A stretch of DNA of 64,000 nt from Phyllobacteriaceae bacterium (lineage in GTDB: Bacteria > Pseudomonadota > Alphaproteobacteria > Rhizobiales > Rhizobiaceae): assembly GCA_002708825.1 (NCBI GenBank), contig PAPF01000040.1, forward strand, positions 1-64,000, written 5' to 3'. This document shows, piece by piece, positions 9,374 through 17,397 of this stretch. Each line of letters opens with the position of its first letter. The first letter of the stretch is position 1. A program made the position numbers and the translations under genes. Under the pieces are notes generated by a model. It saw only the letters and a list, made by a program, of their open reading frames with translations, ran no database searches and was not told the DNA's origin.

Positions 9374-10207
9374 ATGAAAATCCTATCGCAGAACAAGTCC
9401 CATGGCGGCATGCAGGGCGTCTATTCGCACGACTCCGAAACCTGCGCGTGCGAGATGACATTCGCCGTCTTCGTGCCGCCGCAGGCCGCCGAACGCCCCT
9501 GCCCTGTCGTCTGGTACCTGTCCGGCCTGACCTGCACCCATGCCAATGTCATGGAGAAGGGTGAGTATCGCAGGAAGGCGGCCGAACTCGGCCTGATCGT
9601 CGTCTGCCCGGATACCAGTCCGCGCGGCGGCGATGTGCCCAACGAGGCGACGAACTGGCAGTTCGGCTCGGGCGCGGGTTTCTATCTCGACGCCACGCAA
9701 GCGCCCTGGAACACCCATTACAACATGTATTCCTATGTGACGCGTGAACTGCCGGCCCTCATCGCGGAGCATTTCCCCGCCGACATGGCCCGCCAGTCGA
9801 TCTTCGGGCACTCCATGGGCGGACATGGCGCCATGACCATCGCGCTGAGGCATCCGGACCGGTTCAGGGCCTGCTCCGCCTTCGCGCCCATCGTCGAGCC
9901 GTCGACGGCGGACTGGTCCTCCGGCGCCTTCATGAAGTATCTCGGTGAGGACAAGGCGTCGTGGCGCGCCTATGACGCCTGCGCGCTGGTAGCAGACGGC
10001 GCCCGCTTCCCCGAATTCCTGATCGACCAGGGCACGGCGGACGGCTTCCTGGATGAAGGCTTGCGGCCATGGCTCTTCGAAAAGGCCGTGAAGGATACCG
10101 GCATCGATTTGACCTTGCGCATGCAGGAAGGCTACGATCACTCCTACTTCTTCATCTCGTCCTTCATGGATGACCATCTGGAGTGGCACGCGGCGCGGCT
10201 GTATTAG
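9374..10207 (+). CDS. fghA: S-formylglutathione hydrolase
   Basis: A 277-residue esterase-D-type alpha/beta hydrolase that releases formate and glutathione from S-formylglutathione, completing the FrmA pathway. Nucleophile elbow GHSMGGHG with S147; D223 (in DQGTADGF) and H256 (in EGYDHSYFF) complete the triad. WYLSGLTCTHANVMEKGEYRRKAAE and DTSPRGGDVP are family hallmarks. The GAACAGGAACGTCC sequence upstream gives a modest ribosome site. It is the third gene of the frmA unit. Confidence 0.96.
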   Translation: MKILSQNKSHGGMQGVYSHDSETCACEMTFAVFVPPQAAERPCPVVWYLSGLTCTHANVMEKGEYRRKAAELGLIVVCPDTSPRGGDVPNEATNWQFGSGAGFYLDATQAPWNTHYNMYSYVTRELPALIAEHFPADMARQSIFGHSMGGHGAMTIALRHPDRFRACSAFAPIVEPSTADWSSGAFMKYLGEDKASWRAYDACALVADGARFPEFLIDQGTADGFLDEGLRPWLFEKAVKDTGIDLTLRMQEGYDHSYFFISSFMDDHLEWHAARLY

Positions 10208-10298
10208 TCCTTGCCGCGAACAGGACGGACGGATCGGCTGTCTCTTGCCACTCTGCTCACGATCACGACCTGAAGCGGAAACCAAAAGGAGTACGATC

Positions 10299-10721
10299 AT
10301 GTCTGAACCGGGGGATACCCTTCCGGCCGTTCCGGCATTTGACGACACGGGGACGATCTATGCCGGCGAGGCCGACATGGACACGATGGGCGGGCGCATG
10401 TCGCGCGCCCGCGAGGCAGCGGGCATGACGCCGCAGCAACTCGCCCGGCGGATCGGCGTCAAGACGGCAACCATCCTTGCCTGGGAGAGCGACCGCTCCG
10501 AACCGCGCGCCAACCGGCTGACGACGCTTGCCGGCGTTCTCAATGTCGGGCTGGCCTGGCTCATCCACGGCATCGGCGATGCCCCGGCAACGAGCAGCGA
10601 GGAGGATTTCGCGCGCACCGTCTCGGGTCACCTGGCGCGCATGAAGCGGCTGCACGATGAAACCGGCGCGGTCATCAAGCGCCTGGAAGCCGAGATCGCC
10701 CGCTTCAACCGAATGATCTGA
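10299..10721 (+). CDS. XRE-type helix-turn-helix regulator
   Basis: A 140-residue protein. After a short acidic arm, residues 32-90 form a Cro/XRE helix-turn-helix (MSRAREAAGMTPQQLARRIGVKTATILAWESDRSEPRANRLTTLAGVL). A C-terminal helix (102-140) is predicted to be a short coiled coil, probably for dimerisation. Start at the ATG at 10299, preceded by AAAAGGAG. It lies 91 nt after fghA on the same strand and is followed by a strong terminator. It may regulate itself or the frm unit, but I see no operator to support that. Confidence 0.85.
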   Translation: MSEPGDTLPAVPAFDDTGTIYAGEADMDTMGGRMSRAREAAGMTPQQLARRIGVKTATILAWESDRSEPRANRLTTLAGVLNVGLAWLIHGIGDAPATSSEEDFARTVSGHLARMKRLHDETGAVIKRLEAEIARFNRMI

Positions 10722-10740
10722 TCCGAACGCCAGACGGCCG

Positions 10741-10765
10741 GGGCGGCTTGGCGCCGCCCTTTTTT
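10741..10765 (+). terminator. Intrinsic terminator after the XRE gene
   Basis: GGGCGGC - TTGGC - GCCGCCC followed by TTTTTT: a 7-bp perfect stem, 5-nt loop and 6-T tail. It lies 19 nt past the XRE stop, before the convergent gene ending at 10790. Confidence 0.9.
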
Positions 10766-10789
10766 CACCGTGCCGCCCGGCGGTTCCGG

Positions 10790-11794
10790 TCAGGCCACGC
10801 GTTCGAGCAGCGGTCTCAGCAGCGGATGAATGTCCGGGCTTTCCTGCCGCAGGAAAGCAAGCAGGGCGGCCTCATTGCGGTGGAAAAGACCGTCGCGGCC
10901 GATGCGCGCGGCCAGCCATTCGGCTTCCATGCCGTTGATGCCCTGCGCCGCTTCGTTTTCGGCGGCAAGCCATGCGTTGCGTTCCGCATGCCAGGCCTCC
11001 ATGCCTTCCTCGCGCCGGTAGGCCGAGAGGATGCCGGACAGGCCGCCCGAGACCATGCGGCTGAAGAATTGCCCGATGCCGGCTTCGCCTTCGTCGAGAA
11101 ACCTTTCCCGGCTCAGCGCTTCCTCGCGCGTCGGCGGCGTGTAGCCCGATGCGCACATCATGTGGTTGGCCAGCGCCTTGACGAACAGGTCGTCCCAGGA
11201 CGGATGATTGTCCGCATGGGCCGTGCGGTCGTTGAGGTCGAACAGCACCTCTGCCTCGGCGCGGGAAATGCCGAGGGAGCCCTCGCCGCCGCCGGCGTGC
11301 AGGATGCGGCGCAGGAGTTCAACCTCCGCCTCCATGATCGAACCCGGCGTCAGCGCCCCGCGCCGGCGGGCCAGGACGCCCTCACCCTCGATGACGGCGG
11401 CCGATACCTGCGACAGCGCGAAGGCGGCCAGGCCATCGGGAGCGCTGCGGGCCGTTTCCAGCACCCGGACCAGCAGTTCCAGTTCGCTCGCCGTGTCCAC
11501 CTTGCCGTCTGTGGAGATCGCCCGGATGAGCCACGCGGCATTGTCTTCAGAGACATGGCCAGCCGGCTTTTCCTGGTGAACGAGATAGTCGGTGACCGCC
11601 TCGACGAAGAAGTCGGACCATTCGGGGCACTTGTCGTCGCAGGATGCATCGAGCGCGAAGAGCGATTCCGCCTCGCCACGAGAAACGACGCCGTCGCGGA
11701 AGACCTCGCGCCGAAGCATCAGCACATCCTCCGCCACGATCCGCTTGCGGCTGGTCAGCCCGGCGACAGGCGCCCCAAGTACCAGTTCACCCAT
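10790..11794 (-). CDS. Protein of unknown function with an internal two-fold duplication
   Basis: A 334-residue soluble protein, no signal peptide. It is built from a repeated A-B unit. Module A at 23-72 (SRGEAESLFALD...CPEWSDFFVEAVTDYLV) recurs at 157-213 (SRAEAEVLFDLND...HPSWDDLFVKALANHMM). Module B at 86-113 (WLIRAISTDGKVDTASELELLVRVLE) recurs at about 293-318 (WLAARIGRDGLFHRNEAALLAFLRQE). The SR.EAE and DG...E patterns resemble helical TerB-like or EF-hand-like folds, but I cannot assign a family. Start chosen at 11794 with AAGGGGAACGG upstream. It lies just after tadD on the same strand. Confidence 0.75.
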   Translation of the reverse strand: MGELVLGAPVAGLTSRKRIVAEDVLMLRREVFRDGVVSRGEAESLFALDASCDDKCPEWSDFFVEAVTDYLVHQEKPAGHVSEDNAAWLIRAISTDGKVDTASELELLVRVLETARSAPDGLAAFALSQVSAAVIEGEGVLARRRGALTPGSIMEAEVELLRRILHAGGGEGSLGISRAEAEVLFDLNDRTAHADNHPSWDDLFVKALANHMMCASGYTPPTREEALSRERFLDEGEAGIGQFFSRMVSGGLSGILSAYRREEGMEAWHAERNAWLAAENEAAQGINGMEAEWLAARIGRDGLFHRNEAALLAFLRQESPDIHPLLRPLLERVA

Positions 11795-11837
11795 GTCCGT
11801 TCCCCTTTTCCTGCCACCGGTCTTGCGCGCCGGCCGA

Positions 11838-12305
11838 TCAGCTTTTTTCAAGCAGTTCCCAGTTGGCCTCGACCACCGGATCGCCCGGCAGGGCCGCGCG
11901 CGCCTCGCTCAAGAGCTTGCGCGCCTTCTTCTTGTTGCCCCTGAGCAATTGCGAATAGCCCATGTTGTTGACGATGCGCGGCTTGCGCCCGGCAATGCGC
12001 AGCAACTGGTCATAGGCGCGATCGGCGAAATCGAACCGTCCGAGCTGGTCATAGGAAGCGGCCAGCCCCATCCATGCCTCGGAATTGTCGGCACGCAGTT
12101 CCACCGCCTTGCGGAAATGCTTCTCGGCCAGTCCATAGTTGGATTCGAAGAAATGCGCCTTGCCCTGCTTCAGGTCGCTCTCCGATATGTCGCGCGAAAC
12201 GCTCAGCGCGGCGGTCTCGGTCGTGTCGATCCTGCCGAGGCTTTCGGCCGAACAGCCAGCCAGCATGAAAACGGCGAAGAATGACGCGATTGTCCTGTAA
12301 CGCAT
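11838..12305 (-). CDS. tadD: TPR lipoprotein, TadD-like pilus assembly factor
   Basis: A 155-residue lipoprotein. Signal peptide with lipobox LAGC (lipidated C18), then tetratricopeptide repeats: QGKAHFFESNYGLAEKHFRKAVELRADNSEAWMGLAASYDQLGRFDFADRAYDQLLRIAG and NNMGYSQLLRGNKKKARKLLSEARAALPGD. TadD-type proteins are outer-membrane pilotins that help the secretin of the Flp pilus assemble. Context supports this: it follows tadC on the same strand, though a 133-nt gap may hold its own promoter. It is about half the usual TadD length. Confidence 0.8.
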   Translation of the reverse strand: MRYRTIASFFAVFMLAGCSAESLGRIDTTETAALSVSRDISESDLKQGKAHFFESNYGLAEKHFRKAVELRADNSEAWMGLAASYDQLGRFDFADRAYDQLLRIAGRKPRIVNNMGYSQLLRGNKKKARKLLSEARAALPGDPVVEANWELLEKS

Positions 12306-12365
12306 GGCCCTGCCCTTCAGTGCCCGGTTTCCGGGTCGTTCGATGCAGCCACCCTAACAGGAAGC

Positions 12366-12415
12366 GGTTAAGGCGCCGTGCCGAAACAGGGTCAAATTAC
12401 CGTTTCCGGTTAAGG
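12366..12415. repeat. Direct GGTTAAGG pair in the tadC-tadD gap
   Basis: GGTTAAGG occurs at 12366-12373 and 12408-12415, 42 bp apart (four helical turns). On the minus strand, the direction of tadD, each reads CCTTAACC and contains TTAACC, the half-site of the cell-cycle regulator CtrA in alphaproteobacteria. Two short matches are weak evidence. Confidence 0.3.
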
Positions 12416-12438
12416 ACTTGGCAACCCTGGGGGAAGTG

Positions 12439-13389
12439 TCAGTTCATCGTGACAAGCTGGACGATGGCCGGGATCATCGCGACCATGAGAACAACGGGCA
12501 GGATGCACATCGTCACCGGCACCGACATCTTGGCGGGCAGCGCGTGGGCCTTTTCCTCCGCCCGCAGCATGCGCTTGTGGCGCATCTCGTCGGAAAAGAC
12601 GCGCAGCGCGCCGGACAGGGACGTGCCGAGTTCCTTCGACTGTTGCAGCAGCGTGGCGAAGGAGCGCACTTCCTCGAGGCCCAGCCGGTCGCCCAGCGAG
12701 CGCAGCGCATCGTTGAGATTGCGTCCGGCCCGCAGTTCCAGTGTCACCAGTTGCAGGTTCATGGCCAGCGCCGGACAGGTCTTCATCATCTCGCGCGAAA
12801 CGCGGTCGATCCCGGCCTCCATGCTCATGCCCGCATCCGAACAGACGACCATCAGGTCCATGAAATCGGGAAAACCGTTGCGGTAATCGATCATCCGCTG
12901 GCGCACTTGCAGAGACAGCGCCAATCCAGGAAGGAAGTAGCCGGTCAGGCCGAGCAACAGCACGAACAACCATTCGTTTGTCGCGATGGTCAGGCCGAAC
13001 CCGAAGGACAGGATGGCACCCAGCACGGCGAGGACGGCAAGGCTTGCAATGCGGGCGAGAAAGAAGAAACCGGTCGCCCTCGGATCCAGGAATCCCGCCT
13101 TGACGAGTTTCAGACGCAGTCTGGCGACATTGTCCGGGTCAGTCTTCTGATAGAAATCCTGTGCTTTCTTGAGCGCCTTGTCGCGCACGTCGCGGCGCGG
13201 GGCGGCACGCGCGGCGGCGTTCTCCTCCACGGCAGGCGTCTGCGAACCGTCGACGCGCAGACGCCGCTTGACCTCCGATCGCCCGCCCGCGCCGGCCACC
13301 AGCGGCCATGCCATCGCCACGCCGCCGGCAAGCAGCAAGATCGCGGCGAGCGGCAGGACCGGCAAGCTGTTGAACATCTCCGCCAGCAT
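12439..13389 (-). CDS. tadC: Tad pilus inner-membrane platform protein TadC
   Basis: A 316-residue GspF/TadC-type membrane protein, one of two platform proteins of the Flp pilus motor. Membrane helices lie at 8-30, about 105-125, 130-150 and 290-315. The cytoplasmic core carries FPDFMDLMVVCSDAGMSMEAGIDRVSREM and ALRSLGDRLGLEEVRSFATLLQQSKELGTSLSGALRVFSDEMRHKRMLRAEEKA, both typical of T2SS-F domains. It starts 10 nt after the tadB stop with AGGACGG upstream. Confidence 0.93.
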   Translation of the reverse strand: MLAEMFNSLPVLPLAAILLLAGGVAMAWPLVAGAGGRSEVKRRLRVDGSQTPAVEENAAARAAPRRDVRDKALKKAQDFYQKTDPDNVARLRLKLVKAGFLDPRATGFFFLARIASLAVLAVLGAILSFGFGLTIATNEWLFVLLLGLTGYFLPGLALSLQVRQRMIDYRNGFPDFMDLMVVCSDAGMSMEAGIDRVSREMMKTCPALAMNLQLVTLELRAGRNLNDALRSLGDRLGLEEVRSFATLLQQSKELGTSLSGALRVFSDEMRHKRMLRAEEKAHALPAKMSVPVTMCILPVVLMVAMIPAIVQLVTMN

Positions 13390-13399
13390 CGTATCCGTC

Positions 13400-14377
13400 C
13401 TAGAACCTGAAATTCGACATCTTGAACATCACCAGATTGCCGACGACGAGCCAGAATCCCGCTCCGCCCAGCATCCACCACGTCATCGGCTCCTCGATGA
13501 CATTGCCGTAATAGCTGGGATTGAGCCCCAGGATCGCCGCCATCAGCAGGACCGGAAGCGCCGTGAGGATATAGGCGGACATGCGCCCCTCCACCGAGAT
13601 GGCGCGCACTTTCCGCCTCAGCTTGCCGCGCTCGCGTATCGTGGCCGACAACCCGTCGAGGATTTCACGCAGGTTGCCGCCTGTCGTGTTCTGGATCGAC
13701 ACCGCCGTGACGAACAACGGCAGGTCCTCGTGCCCGACCCGTTCGAACAGCGAAGCCAGCGCCGAGACCAGGTCCGAGCCATAGGTGATCTCGTCGGCGA
13801 CGATGCCGAACTCCGTCCCGATCGGGTCGGTCATCTCGCGCGCCACCAGCGCGATGGCCACCGGCACCGGATGACCGGCCTTCAGGCTTCGCGTGATCAG
13901 TTCCAGCGCCTCGGGCAATTGGACGCCAAAGGCCTTGTGACGCCGCTTTCGAAGGCTGCGCAGGACAAGGACCGGCAGGATCAGCGCAATGCCCGCCGCA
14001 ATCGCGATTGCCAGCCCCCGTCCGGCCCCGAACCAGAACGCGGCGGCGCCCGCGCCAAGCCCGATGAGGGCGCACAGGAGGAAGAGGTGCGACAGCGCCA
14101 TCGTCATGCCGGACTGTGAACGAAGCCGCCGCAACCATGCGAGCGACAGCAGCGATGCTGCCCCGCCCTGATCGCCGCGCTCCTTGCGCAGTTGAATGAG
14201 CACGTCCTTCTGGCTGAGACGCGCAACCTCGCGCAGTTTCAGGCGGCGATTGATGGCCGTGCGCCGTTCTGCCTGTCCGGCATAGAGCAGATACAGCGCT
14301 TCGGCGACGAGGACGCCGGCAAGCCCTGCCGCCGCATAGATCACCCAGACGGTATCGATCTGCGGGATCATCGTCAC
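13400..14377 (-). CDS. tadB: Tad pilus inner-membrane platform protein TadB
   Basis: A 325-residue GspF-type protein paired with TadC. N-terminal helix (7-27), a basic cytoplasmic stretch, helices at about 98-118 and 125-142, then the conserved FGVQLPEALELITRSLKAGHPVPVAIALVAREM and FVTAVSIQNTTGGNLREILDGLSATIRERGKLRRKVRAISVEGRMSAYIL core. Its ATG overlaps the cpaF stop (ATGA at 14374-14377), indicating translational coupling. Confidence 0.94.
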   Translation of the reverse strand: MTMIPQIDTVWVIYAAAGLAGVLVAEALYLLYAGQAERRTAINRRLKLREVARLSQKDVLIQLRKERGDQGGAASLLSLAWLRRLRSQSGMTMALSHLFLLCALIGLGAGAAAFWFGAGRGLAIAIAAGIALILPVLVLRSLRKRRHKAFGVQLPEALELITRSLKAGHPVPVAIALVAREMTDPIGTEFGIVADEITYGSDLVSALASLFERVGHEDLPLFVTAVSIQNTTGGNLREILDGLSATIRERGKLRRKVRAISVEGRMSAYILTALPVLLMAAILGLNPSYYGNVIEEPMTWWMLGGAGFWLVVGNLVMFKMSNFRF

Positions 14378-15849
14378 TGCTCCTGCGGGCGGCCCGGCTC
14401 GAAGTAGTCGGACGGAAACTCGATTCCGATGGCCTTCAGGTCGTCGAGGAACCGCGGTCGGATGCCGGTGGCCTCGAAATGGCCCAGCACTTCGTGGTTG
14501 GGTCCCATGCCGGTGCGCACGAACCGGAATATGTCCTGCATCTGGATGACATCGCCTTCCAGCCCGGTCACCTCGGAGACAGCCGTGACCTTGCGCTTGC
14601 CGTCGGAAAGGCGGGTCAGCTGAACGATGATGTCGAGGGCGCTGGCGATCTGCGAGCGGATCGACTGCACGGTCATCGGCATGCCGGTCATGCCGAGCAT
14701 CTGTTCAAGGCGGGATATCGCGTCGCGCGGCGTGTTGGCGTGGATCGTCGCCATGGAGCCTTCGTGCCCGGTATTCATCGCCTGAAGCATGTCAAAGGCC
14801 TCTTCGCCGCGGCACTCGCCCAGGATCACGCGGTCCGGGCGCATGCGCAGTGCGTTCTTCACCAGGTCGCGCTGCTTCAGTTCGCCATGCCCTTCCACAT
14901 TGGCCGGCCGCGTTTCCATGCGCGCCACATGCGGCTGCTGCAATTGCAGTTCGGCGGCGTCCTCGATGGTGATCAGGCGCTCGTCCTCGGGAATGAAGGC
15001 GGACAATGCATTCAGCATCGTCGTCTTGCCGGTCCCGGTGCCGCCGGAAATTATGGTGGTCTTGCGCGCGTGCACGGCAGCGGCCAGCACTTCCGCCATG
15101 GGCTGGGTGATCGCGCCGAACTCGACGAGGCGCTGCAGGCTCAGCTTGTTCTTGGAGAACTTGCGGATCGAGACCAGCGGCCCGTCCACGCCGATCGGCC
15201 GGATCGCCGCGTTGAAGCGTGACCCGTCCATCATGCGCGCATCGACCAGCGGGTGGCTTTCGTCCACCCGGCGTCCGACGGCGGAGACGATTTTCTGGAT
15301 GATGCGAAGCAGATGAGCCTCGTCCTTGAACGGGACATGCACCTTGCGCAGCTTCCCGCCCTTTTCCACGAAACAGTTCTCGTGGCCGTTGATCAGGATG
15401 TCGGCAATTTCCGGGTCGTTCATCAGCGGCTGGAGCGGTCCGAGGCCGACCATTTCATCCACGATGTCGCTGACGAGCGAGTCGAGTTCGACAACGTTGA
15501 TCGCTAGCCGTTCCGCCTTGGCCTTTTCCTGCACGAAGGCATGCACCTGCTGGCGCATCTCCTCCTTGGGCAGCTTTTCCAGCGCAACGAGGTTGATCTC
15601 GTCGATGAGCATGCGGTGCAGGCGCACGCGGGCATCCACCACGCGGTCGCTCGGCCGGGCGGCAGCCTCCGCCGGTTCTGGCGACGGTGCGGCGCGTCCC
15701 TTCAGAAGGCTGTCGACGGCCGCGGCTGTCTCGCCGGATTGGCCCTGTTGCTGCGTCTCGCGCGCATCGCGCTGACGCAATGCCGAAAAGCGGCTTCCGC
15801 CCATCACCCTGCCTCCCTCTGCCTGCCGGTTCCGCGCATCGGTGTTCAC
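14374..15849 (-). CDS. cpaF: Tad pilus secretion ATPase CpaF/TadA
   Basis: A 491-residue VirB11/GspE-family hexameric ATPase that powers Flp pilus assembly. A variable N terminus is followed by the conserved LVSDIVDEMVGLGPLQPLMNDPEIADILINGHENCFVEKGGKL block. Walker A is GGTGTGKTT (269-277). Asp-box LITIEDAAELQLQQPHVARMETRPAN, Walker B VILGECRGEEAFDMLQAMNTGHEGSMATIHANTPRDAISRLE follow. Start: GTG at 15849 overlapping the cpaE stop as GTGA, with AGGAGGGC directly before it. Confidence 0.96.
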   Translation of the reverse strand: MNTDARNRQAEGGRVMGGSRFSALRQRDARETQQQGQSGETAAAVDSLLKGRAAPSPEPAEAAARPSDRVVDARVRLHRMLIDEINLVALEKLPKEEMRQQVHAFVQEKAKAERLAINVVELDSLVSDIVDEMVGLGPLQPLMNDPEIADILINGHENCFVEKGGKLRKVHVPFKDEAHLLRIIQKIVSAVGRRVDESHPLVDARMMDGSRFNAAIRPIGVDGPLVSIRKFSKNKLSLQRLVEFGAITQPMAEVLAAAVHARKTTIISGGTGTGKTTMLNALSAFIPEDERLITIEDAAELQLQQPHVARMETRPANVEGHGELKQRDLVKNALRMRPDRVILGECRGEEAFDMLQAMNTGHEGSMATIHANTPRDAISRLEQMLGMTGMPMTVQSIRSQIASALDIIVQLTRLSDGKRKVTAVSEVTGLEGDVIQMQDIFRFVRTGMGPNHEVLGHFEATGIRPRFLDDLKAIGIEFPSDYFEPGRPQEQ

Positions 15850-17060
15850 GCCCTCCTCAGCAGACCGCGGCCAAGGCCGGAAAACAGGCCTTTCGGCCGG
15901 GTCACCACCACCTCTGCTTCCTCTGGCAGGATGATACGCTTGAGGTCCTGGATGACGTTGGCGTCCGGATCGATGTCCTGGAGCGGCACACCCCGGTCGA
16001 CCGCTTCACGCACCAGCCGGTAATTGTTGGAAATGCCGCCGGCGAAGTGCTCGCCCAGGATGTCCTCGACATCCGCCTGCTTGATGCCGTTCTCGAACAT
16101 GCGCTGCTCGAAGCGGTTGACGATCACACGCGGCTTCACTTCCTTGCCGCAATGCTCGTAGATCGCGCCGATCAGCCTTTGCGTGTGGCGCAGGCAGGGC
16201 ACGGTCAGTTCACTGACGACGAAGAGGTCATTGGAACCAAGCAGGACCGTTTCGGTCCAGGGGAACCATGTGCGCGGCAGGTCGATGACGACATTGTCGA
16301 AATAGGCCGAGACGAGGTCGAGCATCCGCACCACGACATCGGTGTTGAAGGTGCGCATTTCGGTTGGCGCCGTTGGCGCGGCCAGCACGCAAAGCCCGCT
16401 GGAATGCTTGGACAGCATCACGTCGAGCAATTGCCGGTCCAGCCGTTCGGGCTGGTTCTCAATTTCCGAAATGTCGAAGCGGGGCTCCAGGTCCAGGTAT
16501 TCCGCGCAGGAGCCTTGCTGGAAATTGAGGTCGACGACACAGGTCGCCGCCCCGCGCGTGGCGGAGGTATGCAACTGGAAAGCCGTCTGCAGAACGAGCG
16601 TGGTGGTGCCCACGCCGCCGGCCGCCGGCATGAAGGTCGAGATCTGCGCCTCGGCCTGCTCCTCGCGCCCCGGCCCCTGGAGCGCGCGGATGCAGGAACG
16701 CACCAGGTCGGTGGTCGTCACCGGCTTGGTCAGGAAATCGGCCACCTGCAACTGGACGAGAATGCGCACGGCGGCGGCGTTGAACTGCTGGGTGACGACC
16801 ACCACCGGCACGGTCCCCTCCAGCCGCCGCTTCACGCGCTGGAGCGATTCCACTTCCTCCAGCCGCGACGCATCCATGTCGATGATGACCGCTGCGCAGT
16901 CGGCATCCTGTATCTCGCCGCGCAATTCCGAAACTGTCTTCTCGATCACGACGAGATGAATGTTCTCCGACGAGGCGAAGGCGGTCCGCACCATCTGGAT
17001 GAATTCCGTGTCCCGCGTGACCAGTCCGACCCGCTTGTTGTTCGTTGCCTTGGCGCTCAT
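15846..17060 (-). CDS. cpaE: Pilus assembly ATPase-like protein CpaE/TadZ
   Basis: A 404-residue protein that in related systems localises the Tad apparatus at the pole. Residues 10-125 look like a receiver-like domain (VGLVTRDTEFIQMVRTAF... VVIIDMDASRLEEVESLQRVKRR... VVVVTQQFNAAAVRILVQLQVADFLTKPV). Residues 145-390 are a ParA/MinD-like domain in which the deviant Walker A is degenerate (AAGGVGTTTL, lacking the usual lysines), as is common in CpaE. Start at 17060: GGCAGGAGCGGCA precedes ATG. Confidence 0.92.
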   Translation of the reverse strand: MSAKATNNKRVGLVTRDTEFIQMVRTAFASSENIHLVVIEKTVSELRGEIQDADCAAVIIDMDASRLEEVESLQRVKRRLEGTVPVVVVTQQFNAAAVRILVQLQVADFLTKPVTTTDLVRSCIRALQGPGREEQAEAQISTFMPAAGGVGTTTLVLQTAFQLHTSATRGAATCVVDLNFQQGSCAEYLDLEPRFDISEIENQPERLDRQLLDVMLSKHSSGLCVLAAPTAPTEMRTFNTDVVVRMLDLVSAYFDNVVIDLPRTWFPWTETVLLGSNDLFVVSELTVPCLRHTQRLIGAIYEHCGKEVKPRVIVNRFEQRMFENGIKQADVEDILGEHFAGGISNNYRLVREAVDRGVPLQDIDPDANVIQDLKRIILPEEAEVVVTRPKGLFSGLGRGLLRRA

Positions 17061-17119
17061 TGCCGCTCCTGCCAGTCTTGTCATGCAGGCACTGCGGGGG
17101 TCTCACCCGCGTCCGTGCC

Positions 17120-17389
17120 TCAAAATCCCGTGGTGTTCGGGGCGTTGACCATCTGCACCGGGGGTGCCTTCGGCGTGCCGTCATCGCCCGTTCCGCGCTC
17201 CGCCGGCGTTTCCAGGTCCGTGTCCTCCACCCCGGCCGGCCACGGGTCGACCATCTGCATCACCGTGTTTGCGGCGATGGCGTTGCCGGCATAGCTGCTC
17301 ACGCCCTCGTTGCGCTGGTAGGCCTCGTGGGTGCAGCCGGACAGCGCCAGCACACCGGCCGCAAGCATGAATTTCGTTGCGTTGCCCAT
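17120..17389 (-). CDS. Small lipoprotein in the cpaD position of the Tad locus
   Basis: An 89-residue protein beginning MGNATKFMLAAGVLALSGC, a signal peptide with lipobox LSGC (C19). The mature part contains GNAIAANTVMQMVDPWPAGVEDTDL and a disordered acidic-proline tail. It sits between cpaC and cpaE, where the roughly 200-residue CpaD is usually found, but it shows no CpaD domain. It begins 8 nt after the cpaC stop with AGGCAGG upstream, so it is clearly part of the operon. It may be a small outer-membrane partner of the secretin; that is inference. Confidence 0.75.
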   Translation of the reverse strand: MGNATKFMLAAGVLALSGCTHEAYQRNEGVSSYAGNAIAANTVMQMVDPWPAGVEDTDLETPAERGTGDDGTPKAPPVQMVNAPNTTGF

Positions 17390-17397
17390 GGCCTGCC

